Shown here: positions 7,727 through 16,066 of the stretch, piece after piece
How the letters are laid out: each line of letters opens with the position of its first letter
How positions within the stretch are numbered: position 1 is the first letter of the stretch
Assembly: GCF_022829545.1 (NCBI RefSeq)
Contig: NZ_JAKSYM010000063.1
Span: 1 to 64,000 of the forward strand
From: Methylobacterium sp. J-030
Lineage (GTDB): Bacteria; Pseudomonadota; Alphaproteobacteria; Rhizobiales; Beijerinckiaceae
DNA length: 64,000 nucleotides
Reading direction: 5' to 3'
Notes under the pieces: generated by a model
Seen by the model: the letters and a program-made list of their open reading frames with translations, nothing else
Told to the model about the DNA's origin: nothing
The model's database searches: none
Translations under genes and position numbers: made by a program

Positions 7727-10411
7727 ATGAAAGTCGTCGTCGTCGAGTCGCCGGCCAAAGCCAAGACGATCAATAAGTATCTCGGCCGCGACTATGAAGT
7801 TATCGCCTCCTTCGGGCACATCCGCGACCTGCCGGCCAAGGACGGCTCGGTGGATCCCGAGCAGGACTTCCACATGGTCTGGGAGCTGGCCGACCGGGGC
7901 GCCAGCCGCGTCAGCGAGATCGTCAAGGCGGTCAAGGGCGCCGACAAGCTGATCCTGGCGACCGACCCGGATCGCGAGGGTGAGGCGATCTCCTGGCACG
8001 TCCTTGAGGCGCTGAATGCCCGCAAAGCGCTCAAGGGCATCCCGGTCGAGCGCGTGACCTTCAACGCCATCACCAAGGCGTCTGTCGAGCAGGCGATGCG
8101 CAAGCCGCGGGAGATCGATCAGGCCCTGGTCGATGCCTATCTGGCGCGCCGGGCCCTCGACTATCTCGTGGGCTTCAACCTCTCGCCGGTGCTGTGGCGC
8201 AAGCTCCCGGGCGCCCGCTCGGCGGGGCGCGTTCAGTCGGTCGCGCTCCGCCTCGTGGTCGAGCGCGAGATGGAGATCGAGCGGTTCAAGCCGCGCGAGT
8301 ACTGGACGATCATCGCCACGCTGACGACGGCCGACGGCGCGAGCTTCGAGGCCCGCCTCGTGGGTGCGGACGGCAAGCGCATCCAGCGCCTCGACGTCGG
8401 CACCGGCGAGGAGGCGGCCGCGTTCAAGCGCGACCTCGAACTCGCGACCTTCCAGGTGGCGAGCGTCGAGGCCAAGCCCGCCAAGCGCCACCCGCAGCCG
8501 CCCTTCACCACCTCCACGCTGCAGCAGGAGGCCTCGCGCAAGCTCGGGATGGCGCCGGCCCAGACCATGCGGGTCGCCCAGCGCCTCTACGAGGGGGTGG
8601 ATGTCGGCGGCGAGACGGTCGGTCTCATCACCTACATGCGGACCGACGGCGTCGACATGGCGCCGGAGGCGATCCAGGACGCCCGCCGGGTGATCGGCCG
8701 CGAGTTCGGCGACCGCTACGTGCCGGACGTGCCGCGCAAGTACAGCGTCAAGGCCAAGAACGCCCAGGAGGCCCACGAGGCGGTGCGGCCGACCGATATG
8801 GGCCGCCTGCCCAAGGCGGTCGCCCGCAACCTCGAACCCGAGCAGGCCAAGCTCTACGACCTGATCTGGACCCGCACCATGGCGAGTCAGATGGAATCGG
8901 CCGAGCTGGAGCGGACCACCGTGGAGGTCACGGCGAAGGTCGGCCCCCGTCAGATCGACCTGCGCGCCACCGGGCAGGTGGTGAAGTTCGACGGCTTCCT
9001 GGCGCTCTACCAGGAGGGCAAGGACGACGAGGAGGACGAGGAGAGCCGCCGCCTGCCGCCCATGAAGGCCGGCGACCCGCTCAGCCGCGAGCGGATCAGT
9101 TCGACCCAGCACTTCACCGAGCCGCCGCCGCGCTATTCCGAGGCGAGCCTCGTGAAGCGCATGGAGGAACTCGGCATCGGTCGGCCCTCGACCTACGCCG
9201 CGGTCCTCCAGACGTTGCGGGATCGCGAATACGTCAAGATCGAAAAAAAACGGCTGCAGCCGGAGGATAAGGGGCGGCTGGTCACGGGCTTCCTGGAGAG
9301 CTTCTTCCGGCGCTACGTCGAGTACGACTTCACCGCCGATCTGGAGGAGCAGCTCGACCGGGTCTCGAACGCCGAGATCGATTGGCGGGCGGTGCTGCGC
9401 GACTTCTGGCGCGACTTCTCCGCCGCGATCGGCGAGACCAAGGAGCTTCGCGTCACCGATGTGCTGGAGGCGCTGAACGGGCTCCTCGGCCCGCACATCT
9501 TCCCCGACAAGGGCGACGGCTCGAACCCCCGCACCTGCCCGACCTGCGGCGCCGGCCAGCTTTCCCTGAAGCTCGGCAAGTTCGGCGCCTTCATCGGCTG
9601 CTCGAATTATCCGGAGTGCAAGTACACCCGCCAGCTCTCGGCCTCCGGCGTTGAGGGTGACGGTGACGGCTCCTCGGCCGAGGGCGGCCAGCCGGGCGTG
9701 CGGGTGCTGGGCAACGATCCCAAGACTGGCCTGCCGGTGACGATCCGCGACGGCCGGTTCGGGCCGTTCGTGCAGCTCGGCGAGGCCTCCACCGAGAAAG
9801 GCGCCGAGAAGCCGAAACGCTCGTCGCTGCCGAAGGGGCTCGCGCCCTCGGAGGTCGGCCTGGACAAGGCACTGGCGCTGCTGGCGCTGCCCCGCGAGGT
9901 GGCGCGCCACCCCGAGACCGGCGAGCCGATCCTGGCCAATCTCGGCCGGTTCGGGCCCTACGTGCAGCATGGGAAGACCTACGCCAACCTCGGCAAGGAC
10001 GACGACGTGCTGGAGATCGGTGCCAATCGCGCCATCGACCTGATCGTCGCCAAGGAGCAGGGCGGCGGTCGCGGCCGCCCGGCCGCCGATCCGGGCCGCC
10101 CGCTCGGAAAGGATGAGGCCAGTGGGCGCGATCTCGTGGTCAAGGCCGGCAAGTACGGGCCCTACGTCACGGACGGCGAGGTCAACGCTACGTTGCCGAA
10201 GACCCTGGCCGCCGAGGCGCTGACGCTCGACGAGGCGATCGCCCTGGTGAACGCGAAGCGCGCCGCGGGCGGCGGCAAGCCGGCCAAGCGCGGGGTGGTC
10301 CGGAAGAGCTCGGCGCGTGGGGCGAGCGGTGACAAGCCGGCGGCCAAGAAGGCCGCTACGAAGAAGCCGGCCGCCAGGAAGACGCCGGCGAAGAAATCGG
10401 GGGCCGGCTGA
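7727..10411 (+). CDS. topA: DNA topoisomerase I (type IA)
   Basis: TopA relaxes negative supercoils by transient single-strand cleavage. The 894-aa protein begins MKVVVVESPAKAKTINKYL (Toprim), with FGHIRDLP and the acidic DPDREGEAISWH. The active-site tyrosine is in ITYMRTDG (Tyr about 303). A C4 zinc finger (CPTCG...CSNYPEC) starts near 604, followed by two zinc-less C-terminal repeats (RFGPFVQLGE, RFGPYVQHGK) and KYGPYVTDG. The tail is a Lys/Ala-rich basic segment. An A8 run at 9243-9250 encodes Glu-Lys-Lys. dprA, often upstream in alphaproteobacteria, is absent. Confidence 0.97.
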   Translation: MKVVVVESPAKAKTINKYLGRDYEVIASFGHIRDLPAKDGSVDPEQDFHMVWELADRGASRVSEIVKAVKGADKLILATDPDREGEAISWHVLEALNARKALKGIPVERVTFNAITKASVEQAMRKPREIDQALVDAYLARRALDYLVGFNLSPVLWRKLPGARSAGRVQSVALRLVVEREMEIERFKPREYWTIIATLTTADGASFEARLVGADGKRIQRLDVGTGEEAAAFKRDLELATFQVASVEAKPAKRHPQPPFTTSTLQQEASRKLGMAPAQTMRVAQRLYEGVDVGGETVGLITYMRTDGVDMAPEAIQDARRVIGREFGDRYVPDVPRKYSVKAKNAQEAHEAVRPTDMGRLPKAVARNLEPEQAKLYDLIWTRTMASQMESAELERTTVEVTAKVGPRQIDLRATGQVVKFDGFLALYQEGKDDEEDEESRRLPPMKAGDPLSRERISSTQHFTEPPPRYSEASLVKRMEELGIGRPSTYAAVLQTLRDREYVKIEKKRLQPEDKGRLVTGFLESFFRRYVEYDFTADLEEQLDRVSNAEIDWRAVLRDFWRDFSAAIGETKELRVTDVLEALNGLLGPHIFPDKGDGSNPRTCPTCGAGQLSLKLGKFGAFIGCSNYPECKYTRQLSASGVEGDGDGSSAEGGQPGVRVLGNDPKTGLPVTIRDGRFGPFVQLGEASTEKGAEKPKRSSLPKGLAPSEVGLDKALALLALPREVARHPETGEPILANLGRFGPYVQHGKTYANLGKDDDVLEIGANRAIDLIVAKEQGGGRGRPAADPGRPLGKDEASGRDLVVKAGKYGPYVTDGEVNATLPKTLAAEALTLDEAIALVNAKRAAGGGKPAKRGVVRKSSARGASGDKPAAKKAATKKPAARKTPAKKSGAG

Positions 10412-10429
10412 CGCAAGGACGCCCGGCCC

Positions 10430-10521
10430 CGTCCTAGCGAGCGCAGCGAAGCAACCCAGGGTCGCGCCACACTCCGAGAAGTCCCGCCGCCCTGGATTGC
10501 TTCGCTGCGCTCGCAAGGACG
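10430..10521. repeat. Inverted repeat (CGTCCTTGCGAGCGCAGCGAAGCAA family)
   Basis: The left arm gtcctagcgagcgcagcgaa (from 10431) and the right arm ttcgctgcgctcgcaaggac (to 10520) are reverse complements apart from one position, with about 42 bp between. The element follows topA and could end its transcript. A more decayed copy of the same family lies at 13351-13450. Confidence 0.75.
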
Positions 10522-10579
10522 AGGGCGTTCAGACGCAAGACGGGGCGTGCCCCTCCAGTATCGGGTGACGTGGCCCGGC

Positions 10580-10768
10580 TCAGACCAGATAGGTGATCGT
10601 CGCCGCGACCGCCGTCGCAAAAGTCGCCAGCGCGATCGTGGTGGCGTTCACCAGGGCACGGACGGGCGGCAGGTCGGCCGCATCGTCGTCGCATCCGAAG
10701 GCGGCGCCGGCGGCGTGCTCGAAGCGGATCAGGGTCAGGCGGCGGGCCTCGATCGCGGCGTCACTCAT
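10580..10768 (-). CDS. Small hypothetical protein with C-terminal membrane segment
   Basis: A 62-aa product starting MSDAAIEARRLTLIRFEHAA. Residues about 36-62 (RALVNATTIALATFATAV...) form one hydrophobic helix at the C-terminus, so it would be tail-anchored. The frame also opens at 10828, but the ATG at 10768 begins the conserved-looking part. No domain is recognised. It lies between the convergent topA and divergent parE, so it is a single-gene unit. Confidence 0.45.
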   Translation of the reverse strand: MSDAAIEARRLTLIRFEHAAGAAFGCDDDAADLPPVRALVNATTIALATFATAVAATITYLV

Positions 10769-11037
10769 GGACTGCGCTCCCTGGACCGCAGCGCCGTGGC
10801 TACGGTCAAGTTTGGTCTCTGCCAACAACGTCGTTCGTTCCGATCCGTTCCGGTGGAGTTCTGCTGAGATCCGACCGATATGGCGCGAGAAAGCTTTAAC
10901 TCATTGTTGTGCAACGTCGCGATGACACGCGGCGGAAAACGGTCCGGCCCCTGCGCCCGGAGCCCCCTCGCTCGCGGCGGTGCAGCATGCGATGATGCGG
11001 CCGCGTCGCGGAAGCGGAACGCTTCGGGCGATTGGCT

Positions 11038-11066
11038 TTGATGTTTATGGTTTGTTCCGCTATGAT
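11038..11066 (+). promoter_or_regulatory. Putative sigma70-type promoter for parE
   Basis: TTGATG (11038-11043) and TATGAT (11061-11066) are separated by 17 bp, a near-consensus arrangement in otherwise GC-rich sequence. A transcript starting near 11073 would have a leader of about 80 nt before the GTG at 11154, or would be leaderless from the ATG at 11073. Confidence 0.5.
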
Positions 11067-11153
11067 GCGGGGATGAAGGCGCATGCACCACGACCCACGA
11101 ACCGTCTGCGCGAAGCCGAGCCGGCCGACGGGCCGCGCCCGCGGAGGCCGCGC

Positions 11154-13214
11154 GTGAGCGACCCGGCGCGCGACCTGTTCGGGCCGGGCGGCAAGGGCCC
11201 GACCGCCCGTCCGCCCGAGCCGCGGCGGCGCCTGGACGCCTCGGCCTCGGTGACGGCCCTCGCCTCGGCCGCGCCGGAGGCCGGCTACACCGCCTCCGAC
11301 ATCGAGGTGCTGGAGGGGCTGGAGCCGGTCCGGCGCCGGCCCGGCATGTATATCGGCGGCACCGACGAGCGGGCGCTTCACCACCTCTTCGCCGAGGTGA
11401 TCGACAATTCCATGGACGAGGCGGTGGCGGGGCACGCCAGCTTCATCGAGGTGGAGCTTGAGGAGTCCGGCTCGCTCGTGGTCACCGACAACGGCCGCGG
11501 CATCCCGGTCGACCCGCACCCGAAATTCCCCGGCAAGTCGGCGCTCGAGGTCATCATGACCACGCTGCACGCGGGCGGAAAATTCGACTCGAAGGTCTAC
11601 GAGACCTCGGGCGGCCTGCACGGCGTCGGCATCTCGGTGGTGAACGCCCTCTCCGACGTGCTGGAGGTCGAGGTCGCACGCAACCAGACCCTCTACCGCC
11701 AGACGTTTTCGCGCGGCCATGCGCAGGGCGCCCTGGAGCTGGTCGGGCGGGTCCAGAACCGCCGGGGCACGCGGGTTCGCTTCCACCCCGACGCCGAGAT
11801 CTTCGGCTCGCTGAAGTTCGACCCGCGCCGCCTGTTCAAGATGGCGCGCTCGAAGGCCTACCTGTTCGGCGGCGTCGAGATCCGCTGGCGCTGCGCCCCC
11901 GCCCTGCTCGAAGGACTGGCGGACGTCCCGGCCGACGCCGTGCATCGCTTCCCCGACGGGCTGCGCGACTACCTCGCCCGGGACATCGACGGCAAGGACC
12001 TCGTCACCGAGGCGATGTTCTCCGGCAAGATCACCAGGCCGGGCTCGCACGGGTCGCTCGAATGGGCGGTCGCCTGGATGGTCGCCGAGGACGGGATCTC
12101 GCACTCCTACTGCAACACGATCCCGACGCCCGAGGGTGGCACCCACGAGGCGGGCCTGCGGGTCGCGCTGCTGCGCGGGCTGCGCGAGCACGCCGAGCGG
12201 GTGAACCAGGCCAAGCGCATGACGGCCGTGACCACCGACGACGTCATGGCGACCTGCGCGTCGATGCTCTCGGTCTTCATCCGTGAGCCGGAATTCCAGG
12301 GTCAGACCAAGGACAAGCTCGCCACCGTCGAGGCGCAGCGCATCGTCGAGACGACGGTGCGCGATGCCTTCGACCATTGGCTCGCCGCCTCCCCGGCCCA
12401 GGCCAACAAGCTGCTCGACTGGGTGATCGATCGGGCCGAGGAGCGCCTGCGCCGCCGGCAAGAGAAGGAGGTCGCCCGCAAGAGCGCGACCCGCAAGCTG
12501 CGCCTGCCCGGCAAGCTCGCCGACTGCTCGGCGGCCGGCACCGCGGGCTCGGAGATCTTCATCGTCGAGGGCGATTCCGCGGGCGGTTCGGCCAAGCAGG
12601 CCCGGGACCGGGCGACCCAGGCGATCCTCCCCCTGCGCGGCAAGATCCTGAACGTCGCCTCGGCCTCGCGCGACAAGCTCGGCGCGAACCAATTGATCTC
12701 GGACCTGACGCTGGCGCTCGGCTGCGGTACCGGCGCGGCCTTCCGCGAGACGGATCTGCGCTACGACAAGGTGATCATCATGACGGACGCCGACGTCGAC
12801 GGCGCCCACATCGCCTCACTGCTGATCACCTTCTTCTACCGGCAGATGCCGAGGCTGATCGACCGCGGCCACCTCTACCTCGCGATCCCGCCGCTCTACC
12901 GGCTGCAGCAGGGCTCGAAGGTGGCGTATGCCCGGGACGACGCCGACCGCGAGCGGATCGTCAAGACGGTGTTCAAGGGCGGCAAGGTCGAGATCGGGCG
13001 GTTCAAGGGCCTGGGCGAGATGATGCCGGCCCAGCTCAAGGAGACCACCATGGATCCGAAGAAGCGCACCCTGCTGCGCGTCGCGGTCCTGGACGAGGCC
13101 CGGGAATCGACCGGTGACACGGTCGAACGCCTGATGGGCAACAAGCCCGAGGCGCGCTTCGCCTTCATCAGCGAGCGCGCGGCCTTCGCCGAGGGGGCCG
13201 ATCTCGATATTTGA
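11154..13214 (+). CDS. parE: DNA topoisomerase IV subunit B
   Basis: ParE is the ATPase subunit of the type IIA enzyme that decatenates sister chromosomes with ParC. The protein has GHKL motifs EVIDNSMDEA, DNGRGIPV and GLHGVGISVVNALS, then Toprim FIVEGDSAGGSA and DADVDGAHIASL. The C-terminal FKGLGEM segment is present. GTG 11154 (VSDPARDLFG, 686 aa) is preferred because GGAGG at 11143-11147 precedes it by 6 nt. In-frame ATGs at 11073 and upstream lie at or before the predicted transcription start. A gyrB assignment is less likely given the short C-terminus and the N-terminal extension. Confidence 0.9.
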   Translation: MSDPARDLFGPGGKGPTARPPEPRRRLDASASVTALASAAPEAGYTASDIEVLEGLEPVRRRPGMYIGGTDERALHHLFAEVIDNSMDEAVAGHASFIEVELEESGSLVVTDNGRGIPVDPHPKFPGKSALEVIMTTLHAGGKFDSKVYETSGGLHGVGISVVNALSDVLEVEVARNQTLYRQTFSRGHAQGALELVGRVQNRRGTRVRFHPDAEIFGSLKFDPRRLFKMARSKAYLFGGVEIRWRCAPALLEGLADVPADAVHRFPDGLRDYLARDIDGKDLVTEAMFSGKITRPGSHGSLEWAVAWMVAEDGISHSYCNTIPTPEGGTHEAGLRVALLRGLREHAERVNQAKRMTAVTTDDVMATCASMLSVFIREPEFQGQTKDKLATVEAQRIVETTVRDAFDHWLAASPAQANKLLDWVIDRAEERLRRRQEKEVARKSATRKLRLPGKLADCSAAGTAGSEIFIVEGDSAGGSAKQARDRATQAILPLRGKILNVASASRDKLGANQLISDLTLALGCGTGAAFRETDLRYDKVIIMTDADVDGAHIASLLITFFYRQMPRLIDRGHLYLAIPPLYRLQQGSKVAYARDDADRERIVKTVFKGGKVEIGRFKGLGEMMPAQLKETTMDPKKRTLLRVAVLDEARESTGDTVERLMGNKPEARFAFISERAAFAEGADLDI

Positions 13215-13223
13215 GGCCGGATC

Positions 13224-13290
13224 AGCCAGGGCTCCGCCCTGGCGACCCGCCAAAGGGCCGAACCCCAGCCCTTTCAGGGTGTTCCCGACA
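13224..13290. repeat. Intergenic repeat with CAGGGCTCCGCCCTG and CAAAGGG hairpins
   Basis: Directly after parE, the perfect palindrome cagggctccgccctg is followed by caaagggccgaaccccagcccttt, a second short hairpin. The same modules recur at 18692-18815, 48010-48115 and 57705-57790. It probably doubles as the parE transcript end. Confidence 0.55.
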
Positions 13291-13350
13291 AACGCTCAGG
13301 TGAAGTTTTCTTCCTATCAGTCACGGGCTTATCGCGCCCCGTGCACGGCC

Positions 13351-13450
13351 GTCGTTCTTGCGAGCGCAAGCGAAGCAATCCAGGGTGGCGCGCGCTCACC
13401 GAAGTCGCGCTGCCCGGGGTCGCTTCGCTGCGCGCGCGATGACGACGAGC
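13351..13450. repeat. Decayed inverted repeat, same family as 10430-10521
   Basis: cttgcgagcgcaagcgaagcaatcc is mirrored by ggtcgcttcgctgcgcgcgc about 45 bp further on. Arm identity is lower than in the copy after topA. Nothing else is recognised between parE and the PRC-barrel gene. Confidence 0.55.
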
Positions 13451-13544
13451 GGTCGCGGTCAAGTCGCGCGTCAAACACCTTCAAAGGGCTGGGGCCGCGC
13501 CCTTTGGAACCCCTCGATCGCCCATGGCGTACCGAGGCGCGGCG

Positions 13545-14036
13545 TCAATGGGCGGCCATCGCCTTCGCGGGATCGAAGGGCTGGGCCGCCGAGATTGTGT
13601 CCTTGCTCATGTTGAGGACCGCAGAGAAGCGGTCGCCGCCGGGCCGCAGCACGATGGCGCCGGGTTCCACGGCGATGCGCTTGCTGCCGAGGCCCAGGAA
13701 GCCCCCGACGTCGAGCACCACCGCCGTCAGGGTCCCGCCATCGGTGATCAGCAGGTCGTCGATCTTGCCGACGCTGTCGCCCGCGGCGTTGCGCACCTCC
13801 ACGCCGACCATCTTCGAGGTCAGGAACGCGACCGGCTTGAGCCCCTGACGCTTCGCCGCATCCTCGGCGCTCGCGGCTTCCATCAACCGGCCGGCCCCGG
13901 CGCCGCTGGTCGACGTGCCCGGTCCGGTCCCGGGCAGCACGGTGCCCTTGCCGATCACGGTGGCGTCCTGGGCCTGAGCCGGGGCGGCGGCGAGGCCGAA
14001 GGCCGCCAGCGACAGGAGAAGGATTCGGCTTCGCAT
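13545..14036 (-). CDS. Exported PRC-barrel domain protein
   Basis: A 163-aa product starts MRSRILLLSLAAFGLAAAPAQAQ, a clear signal peptide with an AQA cleavage site. The mature protein has a Ser/Gly-rich linker, then a PRC-barrel at about 70-125 (LTSKMVGVEVRNAAGDSVGK, DDLLITDGG), a small beta-barrel often used for binding in the envelope or cytosol. The start at 14036 is chosen for the signal peptide; the frame opens earlier at 14147 without similarity. Specific role unknown. Confidence 0.8.
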   Translation of the reverse strand: MRSRILLLSLAAFGLAAAPAQAQDATVIGKGTVLPGTGPGTSTSGAGAGRLMEAASAEDAAKRQGLKPVAFLTSKMVGVEVRNAAGDSVGKIDDLLITDGGTLTAVVLDVGGFLGLGSKRIAVEPGAIVLRPGGDRFSAVLNMSKDTISAAQPFDPAKAMAAH

Positions 14037-14156
14037 GGCTGATCGCTCCGCTGTGCCCCGGTCCTGCGAGGCGCCGCGGGCACAATCGCCCGATGACGGT
14101 CCGGTTCCGGCCCTGCATGTCGCACCGGCTCGGCGGGCCGCAGGCATGAAACGAGA

Positions 14157-14186
14157 AAGGGGTCCGGCCCCGCGGCCGGACCCCTT
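14157..14186. terminator. GC hairpin upstream of PRC-barrel gene, downstream of the porin
   Basis: A near-perfect palindrome (aaggggtccggcc...ggccggacccctt) between the same-strand porin and PRC-barrel genes. With the adjacent hairpin at 14193-14219 it forms a tandem structure that would stop porin read-through. Confidence 0.55.
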
Positions 14187-14219
14187 CGAAAAGACGGCGC
14201 CGGGAAACCCGGCGCCGTC
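14187..14219 (-). terminator. Rho-independent terminator of the porin gene
   Basis: A perfect 12-bp stem (gacggcgccggg / cccggcgccgtc) with an AAA loop at 14193-14219 begins 9 bp after the porin stop. On the minus strand it is followed by TTTT (14189-14192). This is a classical intrinsic terminator. Confidence 0.8.
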
Positions 14220-14227
14220 GGCCGATC

Positions 14228-15094
14228 TCAGTACGAGCCGAACTTGTAGTTGACGCCGGCGCGGATGACCGCGAACTGGGTCGGCGCGGCGGCGCCGTTG
14301 AGGTAGGCGACGCCGTTCGGCGGCAGGAGGGACGGGATGTAGACGCCGCTGGCCGCGTTCTTCTGGCGGTCGAGGTTCACGTACAGACCTTCGATCTTAA
14401 GCGTGACGGCCGAGGACTTGAAGAAGTTCAGGAACGAGTCGGTGGGCAGGGCGTATTCGATGCCGCCGCCGACCGCGTAGCCGGTGCGGAAGCTGTCGCG
14501 GAAGCGACGGCCGGCGAAGTTCTGGTCGTCCTGGCCCGAGCCGTAGGCGTAACCGCCGGTGGCGTACACCAGGGTGCGGTCGAAGGCGTAGCCGAGGCGG
14601 CCGCGCGCCGTGCCGAAGTAGTCGAGGCCGTTGCCGCTGGTGGCGACGTACGCGCGCGGCCGGGTGAAGGCCGCGCCCGGGATTCCCAGGCCGATGTAGT
14701 TCTGGGTGCCGTTGGCGCGACGGGCGAAGTCGACATACTGGGCGTCCGCCTCGAAGCCGATCACCACGCCCGAGCCCGGCGTGAACTGGTAGTTGTAGCC
14801 GATCTGCCCGCCGCCGGAAAAGCCGTCGTTGCCCGCACGGTTGCGCACGCTGACGACGCCCACGGTATCCTCCGACCCGACAACCGAGCCAGCCCGCAGG
14901 TTGTAGTTGGTGGTCCGCCGGCTGTTGGCATCGAAGCCGTAGCCGGCATTCACGCCGAAGTAGAACCCCGTCCAGGTGAAGACCGGCACCGGCGTGAAGG
15001 CCGGCGGCGGGGCGGCGCGGCGCGGCAGATCCGCCGCGGAGGCTGCGGCGGCGATGCCGACGAGCACAGTCGATGCAAGGAGAAGCGTCTTCAT
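14228..15094 (-). CDS. Outer-membrane beta-barrel porin-like protein (Omp31/RopB type)
   Basis: The 288-aa product has a signal peptide (MKTLLLASTVLVGIAAAASA) followed by a Pro-rich linker, FTWTGFYFGVNAGYGF and alternating beta-strand patterns to the C-terminal GVNYKFGSY. This is the typical opening and closing of the Omp25/Omp31 8-stranded barrel family in Rhizobiales. It would sit in the outer membrane as a structural barrel. It has its own AT-rich upstream region and a strong terminator, consistent with an abundant monocistronic transcript. Confidence 0.85.
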   Translation of the reverse strand: MKTLLLASTVLVGIAAAASAADLPRRAAPPPAFTPVPVFTWTGFYFGVNAGYGFDANSRRTTNYNLRAGSVVGSEDTVGVVSVRNRAGNDGFSGGGQIGYNYQFTPGSGVVIGFEADAQYVDFARRANGTQNYIGLGIPGAAFTRPRAYVATSGNGLDYFGTARGRLGYAFDRTLVYATGGYAYGSGQDDQNFAGRRFRDSFRTGYAVGGGIEYALPTDSFLNFFKSSAVTLKIEGLYVNLDRQKNAASGVYIPSLLPPNGVAYLNGAAAPTQFAVIRAGVNYKFGSY

Positions 15095-15549
15095 GTTTGC
15101 CTTGATCCTAGATGAGCGGAAGCCGGCAGCCTTTTAGGCGCTCCTGAGAGCGAGGTCTGTCACTTTACTGCAACAATCATCCCCAGCTTAGACCGATTGA
15201 GTCAAGGAATCATGAAGACGATTATGCGCTATAATATTCGATCTTTGATTTTATATACTGAAAAACCTTCGACAATACCGACAATAGATCAATATATCTG
15301 GTAAAGTGATGCGGAATATGATCGCGCGGCGAGGTATTTATTGAAGTTCAGTCGTGATCGTTTCGCTGCGGTGGCTGGGTTCGAGGATGGCGGTGGACTC
15401 GACGTCGCCCGCCTCCGACGCGGTACGTAAAGCTGTGGTTAACCCTGTCGCGCGAGGTTCGGCGGGGCCGGCCGCATGTTCGGCGAAGCGAGTCGCCGAT
15501 GCAGATCCGCCGGGTTCAGGGTCCGAAGGCGTTCGGCAGGCGTCGGCCG
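15095..15549. other. AT-rich intergenic region upstream of the porin
   Basis: About 450 bp without a supportable gene. The part at 15170-15345 is much more AT-rich than its surroundings and probably carries the porin promoter and 5' leader. The remainder leads into a small + strand gene. Confidence 0.4.
15248..15275 (-). promoter_or_regulatory. Possible promoter in the AT-rich region upstream of the porin
   Basis: On the minus strand TTGTCG (15270-15275) is followed after 14-16 bp by TATAAAAT (15248-15255). It lies about 155 bp before the porin ATG in a conspicuously AT-rich tract (15170-15345). A second hexamer TTGACT nearer the gene lacks a good -10. The assignment is tentative. Confidence 0.3.
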
Positions 15550-15879
15550 ATGGCCGAGGCCGTGGGTGAGGCTGCCGATCGTGATCGGGGCGGGTCGGGC
15601 CCCTCCGTGAGCCTTCTTGCCTGGTCGTTGCGGGTCACGGCGGTGATCGGGCTCGTGGCGGTGGCTGCCGCCGCGCAGCTGGCGCGATGGAACATGCTCG
15701 ACGACGGTCCCGCTCGCAGTCTCGTTCATAGCGCCGGCAGGTTGATTCCCGCGCCGGCCGATCCCGAGACCACCGGGGCGATCAGGCCCGCAGGCGCCGC
15801 CCAGGCCGCGCGGGGTACGCGTCTCGATCCCTGTCTGATCCCTGTCCCCTCGGCCGCCGCGGACCGTCTTCGGCCCTGA
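15550..15879 (+). CDS. Hypothetical single-pass membrane protein
   Basis: A 109-aa product starting MAEAVGEAADRDRGGSG. Residues about 25-45 (SLLAWSLRVTAVIGLVAVAAAAQ) form a membrane helix followed by a Pro/Ala-rich soluble tail ending in a DPCLIPVP segment. No known domain is seen. It precedes the helicase gene by 187 bp on the same strand. The frame opens earlier (15499), but that part looks non-coding. Confidence 0.45.
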   Translation: MAEAVGEAADRDRGGSGPSVSLLAWSLRVTAVIGLVAVAAAAQLARWNMLDDGPARSLVHSAGRLIPAPADPETTGAIRPAGAAQAARGTRLDPCLIPVPSAAADRLRP

Positions 15880-16066
15880 TCGCCTGTGCGTGGCGGTGCA
15901 GCGGCGCGCATTGCGAGATTGACAAGCCGCGCCAAGCCCCTAACTGACACGGAGCATGCGCCCCGCGGCCCCGGGAGCGTACCAGCGCCCCGCGCGAGCC
16001 TTCCCCAGCCGTTGCCGCGACGGTGTCCTTCGCGCCGGCCGGGCGCGCAACGGTTCCTGAACGCAG

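Noticed and set aside
7709..10516. Very long minus-strand open frame opposite topA
   Set aside because: It is a high-GC antisense shadow: His/Leu/Arg-rich with no domain, while the + strand encodes complete TopA.
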